From: Chondromyces crocatus
GTDB taxonomy: Bacteria; Myxococcota_A; Polyangia; Polyangiales; Polyangiaceae
Assembly: GCF_001189295.1 (NCBI RefSeq)
Contig: NZ_CP012159.1
Span: 186,001-250,000, forward strand
DNA length: 64,000 nucleotides
Direction of reading: 5' to 3'
The notes beneath the pieces were generated by a model. The model was given only the letters and a program-made list of their open reading frames with translations. It did not search any database and was not told the DNA's origin. Shown here in pieces: positions 1 to 8,122 of this stretch; position 1 is the stretch's first letter, and the number at the start of each line of letters is the position of its first letter. The translations under genes were made by a program, and so were the position numbers.

Positions 1-620
1 TCGATCACGGTGTGGCGCATGCTCGCCTCGTCCCGGACGAGCTGGTGGTATTCGCGCCCCAGGATCCTCGCCCACGCCGCGTACATCGAGCGGCGGGGCA
101 GCAGCGGCGCTCCGTCGACGGGGCCCCCCTCCTGATCGAGCTGATGGGCGAACTCGTGCAGCACCAGGTTGTGGCCGTCGCTGATGTCGGCCGCGCCAGC
201 GAGCACGCCATCCCAGGAGAGGACCACGATGCCGCGCGTCCATGACTCGCCGAGGCGCTCTTGTTCCCCTTCGATCACCACCCCGCCATCCACCGTCTCC
301 CGGACGGGAGCACGGTAGCCCCCCGGGTAGACGAGGATCACGTCCAGCTCGGGGTAGTAATCCGTCTCCCGGTGCAGGAGCAGCAGGCACGCCTGGGCTG
401 CCACCGTCACCCGGATCTCGTCGGTCATCTCCAGCCCACCACAGCCCTCGAACTTCTTCTCGTCGAGAAACACCAGCATGTGCCCGAGCAGCTCGTCCTG
501 ATCGGCGTGAGAGAGGCGCTGGAAATAGGGGACGTTCTTCTCGATGATCGCGCGGAAAGCCTCCGGGAAAGGCTCGCTCCGGAGCGCCTCTCGTCGTCTC
601 TTCTTCAAGAAGTCGAGCAT
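1..620 (-). CDS. mtfA: MtfA-family zinc-dependent peptidase, C-terminus beyond window
   Basis: The gene reads from 620 leftwards off the edge, so only about 206 N-terminal residues are visible. It starts MLDFLKKRRREALR and holds HEFAHQLDQ, the HExxH-type zinc site typical of MtfA (M90) peptidases, preceded by the family-like VLSWDGVLAGAADISDGHN segment. In E. coli MtfA is a cytosolic zinc peptidase that binds the Mlc repressor; whether that role applies here is unknown. The ATG at 618-620 is chosen because the nearby upstream ATG is in another frame. No signal peptide is seen. It diverges from the acetyltransferase at 705. The family call is firm; the regulatory role is inference. Confidence 0.88.
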   Translation of the reverse strand, partial: MLDFLKKRRREALRSEPFPEAFRAIIEKNVPYFQRLSHADQDELLGHMLVFLDEKKFEGCGGLEMTDEIRVTVAAQACLLLLHRETDYYPELDVILVYPGGYRAPVRETVDGGVVIEGEQERLGESWTRGIVVLSWDGVLAGAADISDGHNLVLHEFAHQLDQEGGPVDGAPLLPRRSMYAAWARILGREYHQLVRDEASMRHTVI

Positions 621-704
621 CCACGCATGCTGTCATGCGGCAGCGTGGCAGGCGAGGACTCCGGCCTTGGTGACGCAGGAGCGGGCCGCTACCATACGGC
701 TCGC

Positions 705-1523
705 ATGCAAGAGCCGACGCCGCCTGATCAGGTGCTGGCACGACGGATCGAGAGCGCAGAAGCCGCCGCGGGGGTGTGGTGCCACGAGGCGCTCTCGAAG
801 CTGCGGCCGGGTGCGATCTCGGAGATCGAGCGGGTCGCCGGTGGCGTGCTCGCGTTCTGTGGCCCGCGCTCGCCCCTGACGCAGGGACGCGGCCTCGGCA
901 TGGCCGGGCCCGTCACGGAGAACGAGGTCGATCGCATCGAGCACTTCTTCCGGCACCGCGGCGTGGACGCTGCACTCCAGCTCAGCCCTTATGCGGATCC
1001 GACGCTGGTGGAAGCGCTGAGCCGCCGTGGGTTCACGGTGACGCTCTTCCTCCACGCGCTGACGCGACCGCTCCCCTCGCTGACGGCGCAACCCCCACCG
1101 CCAGGCGTGGAGGTGCGTCGGGTCGACCCCGCGGACGCCGGGGTGTGGGCGCGGCTCGTGGCGCAAGGGTTCGCCGAGCACGGCGAGGTGACCCCCGAGG
1201 CTGTGGAGCTGAACCAGCTGCTCTTCCATGCGCCGCAGGCGACTTGCTTCTGGGCATTCCTCGACGGGCGCCCGGTGGGAGGCGGCGCGATGGCCACACA
1301 CGACGGGCTGGCCTCCCTGTTTGGCATGGCCACGCTGCCCGAGGCGCGTCGGCGTGGGGTCCAGCGGGCCTTGCTCGAAGCACGGCTCGCGCACGCGGCG
1401 TCGTCGGGCTGCGCGGTGGCGTCGGTGGTGACGCTTCCTGGCACGACGTCGCAACGCAACGCAGAGCGCGCCGGTTTCACGGTCGCCTATACCCGGGTCA
1501 TGCTGAGCAAACGGTGGTGCTGA
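705..1523 (+). CDS. GNAT-family N-acetyltransferase
   Basis: A 272-residue protein. The C-terminal half looks like a GNAT acetyltransferase: VEVRRVDPADAGVW opens the fold, and LPEARRRGVQRALLEARL (about residues 212-229) matches the acetyl-CoA-binding motif A with its R-R-x-G-V-Q turn. A late TSQRNAERAGF segment is typical of GNAT motif B. The N-terminal half may be a second, degenerate GNAT-like fold, as in tandem-GNAT proteins. The ATG at 705 is preferred over starts from 261, which lie antisense to the mtfA-like gene. Its stop abuts the ATG of the next gene, so the two are probably co-transcribed. The substrate cannot be predicted. Confidence 0.82.
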   Translation: MQEPTPPDQVLARRIESAEAAAGVWCHEALSKLRPGAISEIERVAGGVLAFCGPRSPLTQGRGLGMAGPVTENEVDRIEHFFRHRGVDAALQLSPYADPTLVEALSRRGFTVTLFLHALTRPLPSLTAQPPPPGVEVRRVDPADAGVWARLVAQGFAEHGEVTPEAVELNQLLFHAPQATCFWAFLDGRPVGGGAMATHDGLASLFGMATLPEARRRGVQRALLEARLAHAASSGCAVASVVTLPGTTSQRNAERAGFTVAYTRVMLSKRWC

Positions 1524-2048
1524 ATGTCTATGCGTCTCATGGGTCTTCCTGTGCTTTGCAACGTACGAAACGCCCTGGAGCGTCACCTGAAGCGGCATGT
1601 CTGGCTCGCTCCGTCGCTCATCCTGAGCGTCGCCCTCGGCACCGGCGGCTGCGGTGACGACCAGGACCCGGAGGGCGCAGCCGCGCTGTGGTCGCGCATC
1701 CACGAGGCAGACTACAGGAGCTGGCCGCGTGCTCCCGGCTACGAGGCGCGCCGACCCTCCGACGCGCCGCACTCGGACGCCGTCGAGATTTTCATCAACA
1801 GCGTGGTCGCCGAGGCCCTGGCAGGCGAAGCCATCGCTTCGTGGCCCGAAGGCTCACTCCTCGTGAAGGACGGCTACGACGACGATGGCCTCGACATCGT
1901 CGCCGCCATGGAAAAACGCCAGGGCGTGTGGTTCTGGGCCGAATGGAACGCCGAGGGGGATTCCATCTACTCGGGAGATCCGGACACGTGCACCGGCTGC
2001 CATCAGAGCGGCGCCGACATGGTCCGGGCGTTCAGTTTTCCTCGCTGA
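1524..2048 (+). CDS. Cytochrome P460-like haem lipoprotein
   Basis: A 174-residue protein with a long basic N-region, a hydrophobic stretch and a lipobox-like GTGGC (Cys43), suggesting a periplasm-facing lipoprotein. Near the C-terminus lies CTGCH (residues 156-160), a c-type haem attachment motif, followed by GADMVRAFSFPR. The overall plan, with one late CxxCH and segments WPEGSLLVKDGY and WFWAEW, is that of the cytochrome P460 / P460-like family. Some members oxidise hydroxylamine, but many have no known activity. The start ATG lies directly after the acetyltransferase stop, with no gap. ATGs at 1530 and 1539 are alternatives. Redox partner and substrate are unknown. Confidence 0.75.
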   Translation: MSMRLMGLPVLCNVRNALERHLKRHVWLAPSLILSVALGTGGCGDDQDPEGAAALWSRIHEADYRSWPRAPGYEARRPSDAPHSDAVEIFINSVVAEALAGEAIASWPEGSLLVKDGYDDDGLDIVAAMEKRQGVWFWAEWNAEGDSIYSGDPDTCTGCHQSGADMVRAFSFPR

Positions 2049-2180
2049 CCCCTGGCTGCGCCCCTCGTCGGTACTTCTGTCCAAAGTACACCGGACCGAT
2101 TCCTCTTCGCGTTCGAGCGCATCGAGGTTCCGGACCTCGACTGTCCCACCAGCTCCTGTCCACCCATCCGGGGACCGCTC

Positions 2181-2475
2181 TGGGTCGATCGACCCAGTCC
2201 GCTAGCTCTGCCCATCCACGCCTCTCGGTCGATCGACCCAGTCCGCTCGGACTCCCTTCTCCCCCCGTCGGTCGCTCGACCCAGGCTGCCAGGAATGTCC
2301 CCCTCTTCACTCGATCGGACGACCCCCTCATCCGCCTCCTCAGCGTCCTTCTCTCGATCGTTGATCGCGCTCTCTCGATCGTTGATCGCGCTCCCTCGAT
2401 CCTCTCGTCGACCGCTCGGCGTCGTCCTGCTCGACATCTCGGTCTGACGACCGAGATCCATCGGTCGTACGACCG
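2181..2475. repeat. Palindrome-rich intergenic segment
   Basis: The 1,054-base gap 2049-3102 holds no convincing gene. Its first part is dense in GATCGA words: a perfect 16-bp palindrome TGGGTCGATCGACCCA at 2181-2196, a shorter copy near 2227-2238, a degenerate copy near 2268, two tandem copies of CTCTCGATCGTTGATCGCG around 2350-2390, and a perfect palindrome CGGTCGTACGACCG at 2462-2475. The palindromes could be protein-binding sites or simple repeat expansion. Reading frames across this region run through the repeats in several frames and look non-coding. Confidence 0.7.
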
Positions 2476-2700
2476 GTTCACCGCCTCGCCTCATGCCTGA
2501 CGCAATGTCGTTCGACCGGGGCCTCTCGGTCTTTGACGTCCCTGGCGTCGTGCCCCCACGTTGTCCTCCTGGTCGATTCCCTCACCGCTCGGGGTCCCTG
2601 AACCTCCTCGCGTTGCAAGACCAACCAAGATCAAAGCGCACCGTTCCTGACACGCACTCCATAACGAGGAGCCTCACCGTTCACGTCATGCACCGTTCAC

Positions 2701-2850
2701 GTCCACGTGAACCATCCACCACGATCGGTGATGCTCCCTTCGCGTCCACGTGAACCATCCACCACGATCGGTGATGCTCCCTTCGCGTCCACGTGAACCA
2801 TCCACCACGATCGGTGATGCTCCCTTCGCGTCCACGTGAACCATCCATCA
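2701..2850. repeat. 43-bp tandem repeat, about 3.5 copies
   Basis: Units begin at 2701, 2744, 2787 and 2830, exactly 43 bp apart and almost identical; the fourth is partial. Each unit holds TCCACGTGAACC, whose core CACGTG is palindromic, and the imperfect inverted repeat CACCACGATCGGTGATG. There are no variable spacers, so this is not a CRISPR array. It lies between two plus-strand genes, about 250 bp before the start at 3103. Confidence 0.9.
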
Positions 2851-2854
2851 CGAA

Positions 2855-2920
2855 CACGTGATTGACCATTCACGAGCACGTGATTGACCATTCACGAGCA
2901 CGCGATGCACCAATCACGAA
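2855..2920. repeat. 22-bp tandem repeat following the 43-bp array
   Basis: Units start at 2855, 2877 and 2899 with the pattern CACGTGATTGACCATTCACG; the third copy is diverged. The 22-bp period is about half that of the adjoining 43-bp array and shares its CACGTG core. The sequence after it (2940-3000) is AT-richer than the surroundings and may hold the promoter of the gene at 3103, but no clear -35/-10 pair was found. Confidence 0.8.
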
Positions 2921-3102
2921 CAGGGATGCACCCATCGCTACATCGCGAACACTCAATCGATCCCATACTCACACGAAACACATTTTTCAAAATGGCTCTT
3001 GCACGCCGCGTTCGCCGCTCTATGTTCCACAGGCCTCGACGCAGCACGTCACGCGCTTCTGCGTAGCCTGCGTCGAGAGTGCATTGAGAGAGGCTCGTCA
3101 TC

Positions 3103-3663
3103 ATGTCGAATCAATTTCGAATTTACGATGGTACTCATTCTATCGATCTCAGCCTGCTTCAGGGAAAGCTCGTCGACATGGCCGACTGTCGCGGGCTGCG
3201 GCCCGATCAAGACGGTCTCCATGAGGTGAAGGTGGAACTCGAAAAGGCTCTGCCCATTTCAGGGGCGTCGGCCGGGGTTCCCTCCGACGCTCATGCTCAT
3301 TTCGTGATGTGCAACGAGACGGTCGATCAGATCGATCAGCACCTCGTGGTCGCCAAGAAGCTCGTGGAGGTGCTCGAAGAGAGCAGGGCGTTCTATGTCG
3401 ACGCGCGCAACAACGACATCAGCCTGATCGCGGACAGCCTCCGCTCACGGGCCCATCGCAGGAAGGACCCGTCGATCCTCTTGCCCTTCGAGCGGACGCT
3501 CCGTTATCCGAGCCAGGCCGCGGAGAAAGCGGTGCGGACTCGCCGAAAGAATGCGGAGGAAGCCGCGAACGCGGAGACCACTGGCGCCGATCGGCACGAC
3601 ATGGAGGAAGTGGCCGGGGGTGCTGCACCGCCCTCCGCAGGGTGTATGCCGGCGCTCGCCTGA
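3103..3663 (+). CDS. Hypothetical protein, 186 aa
   Basis: No family is recognised. The protein has a short N-terminal beta-like start (MSNQFRIYDGTHSIDL), a central helical segment (NETVDQIDQHLVVAKKLVEVLEESRAF would fit a helix or short coiled coil, residues about 71-98), then a basic stretch with RSRAHRRKDP and RTRRKNAEEA and a low-complexity tail. No signal peptide or membrane segment is present, so it is probably cytosolic. Codon use is GC-biased and consistent with a real gene, though its first 60 bases are less GC-rich. It follows the repeat arrays and stands alone. Confidence 0.6.
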   Translation: MSNQFRIYDGTHSIDLSLLQGKLVDMADCRGLRPDQDGLHEVKVELEKALPISGASAGVPSDAHAHFVMCNETVDQIDQHLVVAKKLVEVLEESRAFYVDARNNDISLIADSLRSRAHRRKDPSILLPFERTLRYPSQAAEKAVRTRRKNAEEAANAETTGADRHDMEEVAGGAAPPSAGCMPALA

Positions 3664-3966
3664 ACGAGCCCCGAATCTCGATGCGCGCCGACCGGCCACG
3701 GGCGGCGCGCAGCCCGCCGAGGTCGAGGAGGCCATACCCCATGGCCGCGTTCATCCTACCTGGCTTGCGTGTCTCCGGCTGCCGTGCAGCTCATGCCCAG
3801 CGCCCTGCGTTCATCCCCCTCGAGGGGGTGGCCACTGCGCCCATGTGGACCAAGATCCATCCCAGGAGACCTCCGCTCGGTCCTGGATTGCCAGGATATG
3901 GCAGGCACGGACCTTGGAATGGGGGTCCATGCCGGACGCGCTCAGCGCGCCCAGCGTGGAGGCAGC
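3664..3966. other. Intergenic region with a 14-bp palindrome
   Basis: No gene is supported here. The only structure noted is the perfect palindrome CCCCCTCGAGGGGG at 3815-3828, about 140 bp before the hibernation factor. Reading frames extend into the region but lack family resemblance and have weak coding character. It probably contains the promoter for the gene at 3967. Confidence 0.5.
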
Positions 3967-4371
3967 ATGAACGAGGTTCAGATCACGTTTCGCAACATGT
4001 CGGCTTCGAGAGGGATCGAGCGGCTGGCGAAGGAGAAGGCCACTCGGCTACAGCAGGTTTTCCAGCGGATTCAGAGCTGCCACGTGGTCGTCGACGTCAC
4101 GGGCCAGCGGAACGGTAAAGGCGCCGTCCATCACGTGCGCATCGACGTCACGGTCCCGGGCGCCGAGCTGGTCACCAACCATGAGCCCACAGGGGATGCC
4201 CACGTGGACGCCTACATGGCGGTGCGGGATGCCTTCGACATCATGCGGCGGCAGCTTCAAGAGCACACGCAGAAGGTGCGCGGAGAGATCAAACGTCACG
4301 CCACTCGTGAGCCGACGCCACACAGCAACGACGAGAGCGTCGTCGCCGGTGGGATGGATTTTTCGCGCTAG
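3967..4371 (+). CDS. hpf: Ribosome hibernation promoting factor / YfiA family
   Basis: A 134-residue protein. MNEVQITFRNMSASRGIERLAKEKA, central VVVDVTGQRNGKGAVHHVRIDV and the helix DAYMAVRDAFDIMRRQLQEHTQKVRGEIKRH fit the single-domain HPF/YfiA fold (beta-alpha-beta-beta-beta-alpha), which binds the 30S decoding region and shuts ribosomes down in starvation. It ends after a short tail and lacks the C-terminal dimerisation domain of long HPF, so it is the short form. The ATG at 3967 is chosen over the longer frame from 3769 because GGAGG sits about five bases upstream and homology begins there. It converges with the SIR2-TIR gene, 16 bases away. Confidence 0.9.
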   Translation: MNEVQITFRNMSASRGIERLAKEKATRLQQVFQRIQSCHVVVDVTGQRNGKGAVHHVRIDVTVPGAELVTNHEPTGDAHVDAYMAVRDAFDIMRRQLQEHTQKVRGEIKRHATREPTPHSNDESVVAGGMDFSR

Positions 4372-4387
4372 TACAGCATCCCCGCCC

Positions 4388-5815
4388 TCACCGCGCCGCG
4401 AAGGCGAGCTTCCCGATGAGCCCTCGGAGTTCCTTGACGATCTTCGTGAAGGCTTCGTCGGAGTCGCTCGCCTTGGCAACGGGCGTCTTGTCGCGCGGGA
4501 GCGCCTGGAGCTTGGCGAAGCGGCTCGTCTCCCAGTCGCACGGCCGGAGGAGAATGGGGACGACGTGCGCGCTGCGCTGATCGTGGCGATCCATGGCCAG
4601 CGCGATCTGCTCATCGTTCTTCTCGGTGGCAAGGAACTCGGCGCTGATCAGGAGGAGGATCAGCTTCGCGGAGGCAAGGCGCTCACGAGCGACGGCCTCT
4701 TCCTCCTCGCCTACCTGGACCTGGCCGACGTGCCACGCGGCGATCAGTTTTTCGCGTTTGACCTGGGAGAGGTGGATCTCCAGCCGCTTGAGCAAGTCGG
4801 CGTCGCCGGGCGCATAGCAGATGAAGGTCGCGAGGGGCCCCGTGGAGCCGGTGGTCGCGGACGAGGCAGCGGCTCCAGGTGACGAGGTCTGCACCCGAGG
4901 AGACAGGTCCGCGAGGTCTCCAGGTTGCGGCCCGCCACCAGGCACCTGCGCCGAGGTGGCCATGGCGGGCGACGAGAGCGCCGCGCCAGGCACAGCGGCC
5001 GCGGCGGGGCCGGCCAGCCAGCGAAGGATCTGGGTGAGCTCGGCATGAGTACCGCGCTCGTTCGGGTACTCGATGAGGCGAACGCCCGAGTCTTCCAGCT
5101 TGCGTCGCCGTGATGGGCCCGTGATGCCCTTCGGGAGCAGGGCGTAGTGGGTGGGCGGCTGGCCGCCCGACTGCGCGCGGATCTGGCCCAGGGTCAGGTC
5201 GATGTTGTCGTCGGCCAGGCCGAAGCCCAGGAAGAGAAAGGGATGGGTGCGGTAGAGCGCGCCGATGGTGGCCTGGAGCTGCGGCGAAGCGAACATGGCC
5301 TTGTCGTACTGGTCACGGGTGAAAACCCAGGTGCGCGCGTCCCTGAGGGTGCCGTGGATCTTCAGGATGTAGTGCTTGTCCTGGGCAAGGTTGCCAGGAG
5401 GGTCGGTGAGCTCGTCCCACGCGCCGGAGAAGGCGCGTGAAAGGAGCCTGTCCAGGTTGGTGGTGATCACCGACCAGAGGCGTGGTGAGAGCGCAGCGAT
5501 GGCCGCGGCGGCCTCGGGCACGTCAGGGATGCCGCGATCGTCGAGGGAGCGCAGGACCTCGCGCTCGAAGTCGACCCGGAGCAGGTGCTTGGCGGCCGAG
5601 ATGGCGTCGAGGAGCTGGTTGCCCTGGATGAGTTCGTCGAGTTCCAGGAGCGCGCTCGGCTCTGCGCCCCGCTCCTGGGCGCGATCCCGCAGGATTTCTG
5701 CGAGCTTGCGCCAGGTCGGCAGGCCGGCTCCGACGGAGACACCAGCCCCGACGAAGGCGATGAGCTGGCCGGAGTCGTAGGCGGTTCGCAGGTCGCGCAG
5801 GGTCGAGCTGTCCAT
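4388..5815 (-). CDS. SIR2-TIR two-domain protein, candidate NAD-consuming defence effector
   Basis: A 475-residue protein with two separate NAD-linked domains. Residues about 10-268 form a SIR2-like domain: FVGAGVS (21-27), TTNLD (118-122, with the catalytic-type Asn), LKIHG (151-155, with the catalytic-type His) and GFGLADDN (197-204). A Pro/Ala/Ser-rich linker spans about 270-327. Residues 328-475 form a TIR domain of the bacterial TIR_2 type: ATFICYA (329-335), then LILLLISAEFLATEKNDEQ with Glu402 in about the catalytic position, then VVPILLRPCDW and KLQALPRDKTPV. In Thoeris, a TIR protein makes a cyclic ADP-ribose signal that activates a separate SIR2 protein; here both domains share one chain with no SLOG domain seen. 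The TIR loop reads WHVGQV where WHDRxI is common. Defence is inferred. Confidence 0.9.
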   Translation of the reverse strand: MDSSTLRDLRTAYDSGQLIAFVGAGVSVGAGLPTWRKLAEILRDRAQERGAEPSALLELDELIQGNQLLDAISAAKHLLRVDFEREVLRSLDDRGIPDVPEAAAAIAALSPRLWSVITTNLDRLLSRAFSGAWDELTDPPGNLAQDKHYILKIHGTLRDARTWVFTRDQYDKAMFASPQLQATIGALYRTHPFLFLGFGLADDNIDLTLGQIRAQSGGQPPTHYALLPKGITGPSRRRKLEDSGVRLIEYPNERGTHAELTQILRWLAGPAAAAVPGAALSSPAMATSAQVPGGGPQPGDLADLSPRVQTSSPGAAASSATTGSTGPLATFICYAPGDADLLKRLEIHLSQVKREKLIAAWHVGQVQVGEEEEAVARERLASAKLILLLISAEFLATEKNDEQIALAMDRHDQRSAHVVPILLRPCDWETSRFAKLQALPRDKTPVAKASDSDEAFTKIVKELRGLIGKLAFAAR

Positions 5816-5916
5816 GATGGGTATCTTACCCCGCGGCCCACGGACCGAGCACTGGAGGCCGCTCCTGGATGGAAGCCGTCGGGTCCTGGGAATCTGGGGT
5901 TGGCGCCAGGCGTAAG

Positions 5917-6942
5917 ATGTCCCGTATGGCCACGCCGCTGCTCCCCCGTGTTGGGCTCATGATCCCGGTGTTCAGGGGGTTTGCGCTGGTCGTGTGCGCG
6001 TTCACGCTGATCAACGCCGTGCGCGCGGTCGTTTCTCGCGGGGCGTCGGTGGCCTGGCATCTGTTCCAGCTCCCGGGCGTCCCGGGCGGGGCGGACGTCT
6101 GTCTTGCGATCCTCGCCGTGGTGCTGGGGTGGAGCGCGTTCGGGCCGGTCCGGCGGCGCGCGGTGGCCGTGGCGCTCGCGGTGGGCCTGCTGGCGCTCGC
6201 AGCGCTCGCCGTGCAGAACGCGTTGACGTTCGGTGGGCTGGTGCGGGCAGGGACGATACGCTCGGGGTTCCCCTTGCCGCTCTCGGCAGGGCTCGCAGGG
6301 GCGCTGCTCCTTCATGGGGGGCTCTGTCTGTGGCCTCGGCATGTGCGGGCTCGAGCGAACGTCACCGTGAGCCCTCGGGCGGTGCTCACCACGACCGCAG
6401 CCGCGCTGGCGTGGGTGGGGGGGGCGGTGGTGCTGCACATCCACGCCTTCGGGCTGACGGACTACCGTCGCCCTGCGGACGCGATCGTGGTGTTCGGAGC
6501 GCGGGCCTACGCCGATGGTACGCCGTCGGAGGCGCTGGCCGAGCGGGTGCTCACGGGGGTTTCGCTGTACAAGGCCGGGCTCTCTCCGCGCATCGTGATG
6601 AGCGGAGGCGTCGATCCGAGCGGGGTGAGCGAGCCGGTGGTGATGCGGGAGCTCGCGCTGCGCGCTGGCGTGCCCGACGAGGCGATCGTGCTCGACGAAC
6701 TCGGGGCGAGCACGGAAGCGAGCGTGACGAGCGTGGGCGCGATGGCGGCGCGGCTGGGCGTGGGGCGCGTGCTCGCGGTGAGCCACTACTTTCATCTCGC
6801 GCGGATCAAGCTGCTCTTCGAGCGAAGCGGGATGCGCTGCTTCACGGTCCCAGCGGACGAGGGGGCGACGCTGCTGCGCGGGACGCCGTACTACGTGCTG
6901 CGCGAGGTGGCAGGGCTGGCGTTCTACTTCACGCTGGGGTGA
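5917..6942 (+). CDS. YdcF/SanA/ElyC (DUF218) family membrane protein
   Basis: A 341-residue protein. The N-terminal half holds about five hydrophobic helices (for example VFRGFALVVCAFTLINAV and AVAVALAVGLLALAALAV). The C-terminal half is a DUF218 domain: ADAIVVFGARAYADGTPS, then RVLTGVSLYKAGLSPRIVMSGG and SVTSVGAMAARLGVGRVLAVSHYFHLARI. Relatives such as ElyC and SanA act in envelope integrity or polysaccharide steps; the precise job here is unknown. The ATG at 5917 is preferred because CCAGG lies six bases upstream; an ATG at 5926 is possible and one at 5869 is less likely. It ends seven bases from the convergent gene at 6950. Confidence 0.82.
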   Translation: MSRMATPLLPRVGLMIPVFRGFALVVCAFTLINAVRAVVSRGASVAWHLFQLPGVPGGADVCLAILAVVLGWSAFGPVRRRAVAVALAVGLLALAALAVQNALTFGGLVRAGTIRSGFPLPLSAGLAGALLLHGGLCLWPRHVRARANVTVSPRAVLTTTAAALAWVGGAVVLHIHAFGLTDYRRPADAIVVFGARAYADGTPSEALAERVLTGVSLYKAGLSPRIVMSGGVDPSGVSEPVVMRELALRAGVPDEAIVLDELGASTEASVTSVGAMAARLGVGRVLAVSHYFHLARIKLLFERSGMRCFTVPADEGATLLRGTPYYVLREVAGLAFYFTLG

Positions 6943-6949
6943 GCGTTCG

Positions 6950-8122
6950 TCAGCGCGTGGAGCCGCTGGAAACGGCTTCGGCCGTCAAGCTGAAGCCCAG
7001 CCCGAGCCACGCGCCGGCGATCTCGTCACGGTTCCCGGCCGCGTTGCGGAAGGGCACGGCACGGAGCACGGCGCCGGGTTCCAGGTGCATTCCCAGCCAC
7101 AGGGGTCCGCCAATGCGGGTGTCGACGCTGATCTGCGCGCCAGCCCGCGCCGACCAGGTGTCCTGTTCGCCAGGCAGGTCGTCGACCGCAGTGACGTTGG
7201 AGAGGCGCACGGAGGCGGCGGCCGCGGAGGCGCCGAGGGTGATGCGCAGCGCGGGATGGATCCAGATCCGGTAGTCCGCGGCGAGGCCTGCCTCGAGCCA
7301 GCGCATGGTGCTGTCGCCGACCGGGGAGGCGAGCCAGCGCGCGAAAAGCACCTGTTCGACGCGCGACCTGCGGAGCCCGACCGCGAGGCCTGGGCCGGCG
7401 AGGAGGGTCGACGAGGCAGGGAGCCACGCGGCATGAGGCCCAGCGCCGAGCGAAAGCGCGTCGTGGTCGCGGGCGGCGAGCTCCAGCTCTTCCGCGGTGG
7501 GGGCGCGCGGCGTCACGGCGCGGCGAGGGGCACGAGCGCGGCGGATCTCGGCGCGGATCATCTCCGAGGTGGTGATGGCCACGAGGCGGGCGGCGACGTC
7601 GGCCGTCAGGCCAGAGATGCTGATCCCACGCCGGACGACAGGGCGGGCGTCAATGCGGACCTGGATCTCTAGCCGCGCTTCGGTGGGGCGCTCGATCCAC
7701 ACGTAGGCCGCGTGCTCGTCGAGTGGGCCTGTGGCGGTCGCGGCGACCTGGGCGGTATCCGTCAGCTCGATGTCGAGGAGGCGGCGGAGGCGCACCTCGG
7801 AGAGGGTGCCAGCAGCCACCGACGAGAGCGCGACGCGCACCTCGATGGGGCGGACGGCAGGGGGCGCTGCGAGCCGAGGCGGAGGCGGCCCTTGGTGGCC
7901 GGGCGGCGTCGCGGCGAAGGCGACGGGGCTCGGCACCAGTCCCTGCACCGCCGTGAGGCCGAGCGCCAGGGCGACGTGGGTGACGCTACGGCGCCGGTAC
8001 GCTGCTCTCGGGCGCAGGTGTCGAAGGCTCTCGAGGAGCGGCAGGTTCGGCTTCGTTCTCAACCTCGGCGTCCTCTTCCTTCCCGCCCGAGTTGATTCGC
8101 TGAACCGCTTCGCACCGCCCAT
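6950..8122 (-). CDS. Predicted envelope protein of the ECF/FecR cassette, start uncertain
   Basis: Up to 390 residues, third gene of the sigma-FecR cassette. A hydrophobic signal-like segment, ALALGLTAVQGLVPSPVAFAAT, is followed by a region resembling periplasmic domains (PIEVRVALSSVAAG and LEIQVRIDARPVVRR), then Gly-rich beta-strand-like sequence (SLGAGPHAAWLPASSTLLAGPG) ending in GAWLGLGFSLTAEAV, which suits an outer-membrane barrel. The only ATG (8122) makes the gene overlap FecR by 137 bases. A start nearer 7990 would give a more normal signal peptide, but only a CTG is in frame there (HLRPRA). No family is recognised. The stop at 6950 is clear. Confidence 0.6.
   Translation of the reverse strand: MGGAKRFSESTRAGRKRTPRLRTKPNLPLLESLRHLRPRAAYRRRSVTHVALALGLTAVQGLVPSPVAFAATPPGHQGPPPPRLAAPPAVRPIEVRVALSSVAAGTLSEVRLRRLLDIELTDTAQVAATATGPLDEHAAYVWIERPTEARLEIQVRIDARPVVRRGISISGLTADVAARLVAITTSEMIRAEIRRARAPRRAVTPRAPTAEELELAARDHDALSLGAGPHAAWLPASSTLLAGPGLAVGLRRSRVEQVLFARWLASPVGDSTMRWLEAGLAADYRIWIHPALRITLGASAAAASVRLSNVTAVDDLPGEQDTWSARAGAQISVDTRIGGPLWLGMHLEPGAVLRAVPFRNAAGNRDEIAGAWLGLGFSLTAEAVSSGSTR

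Noticed and set aside
2701-2850. CRISPR array
   Set aside because: Perfect tandem units with no spacers.
4388-5815. A defence island around the SIR2-TIR gene
   Set aside because: Neighbours are a hibernation factor, acetyltransferase and YdcF-like protein; no restriction, CRISPR, Argonaute or phage genes.
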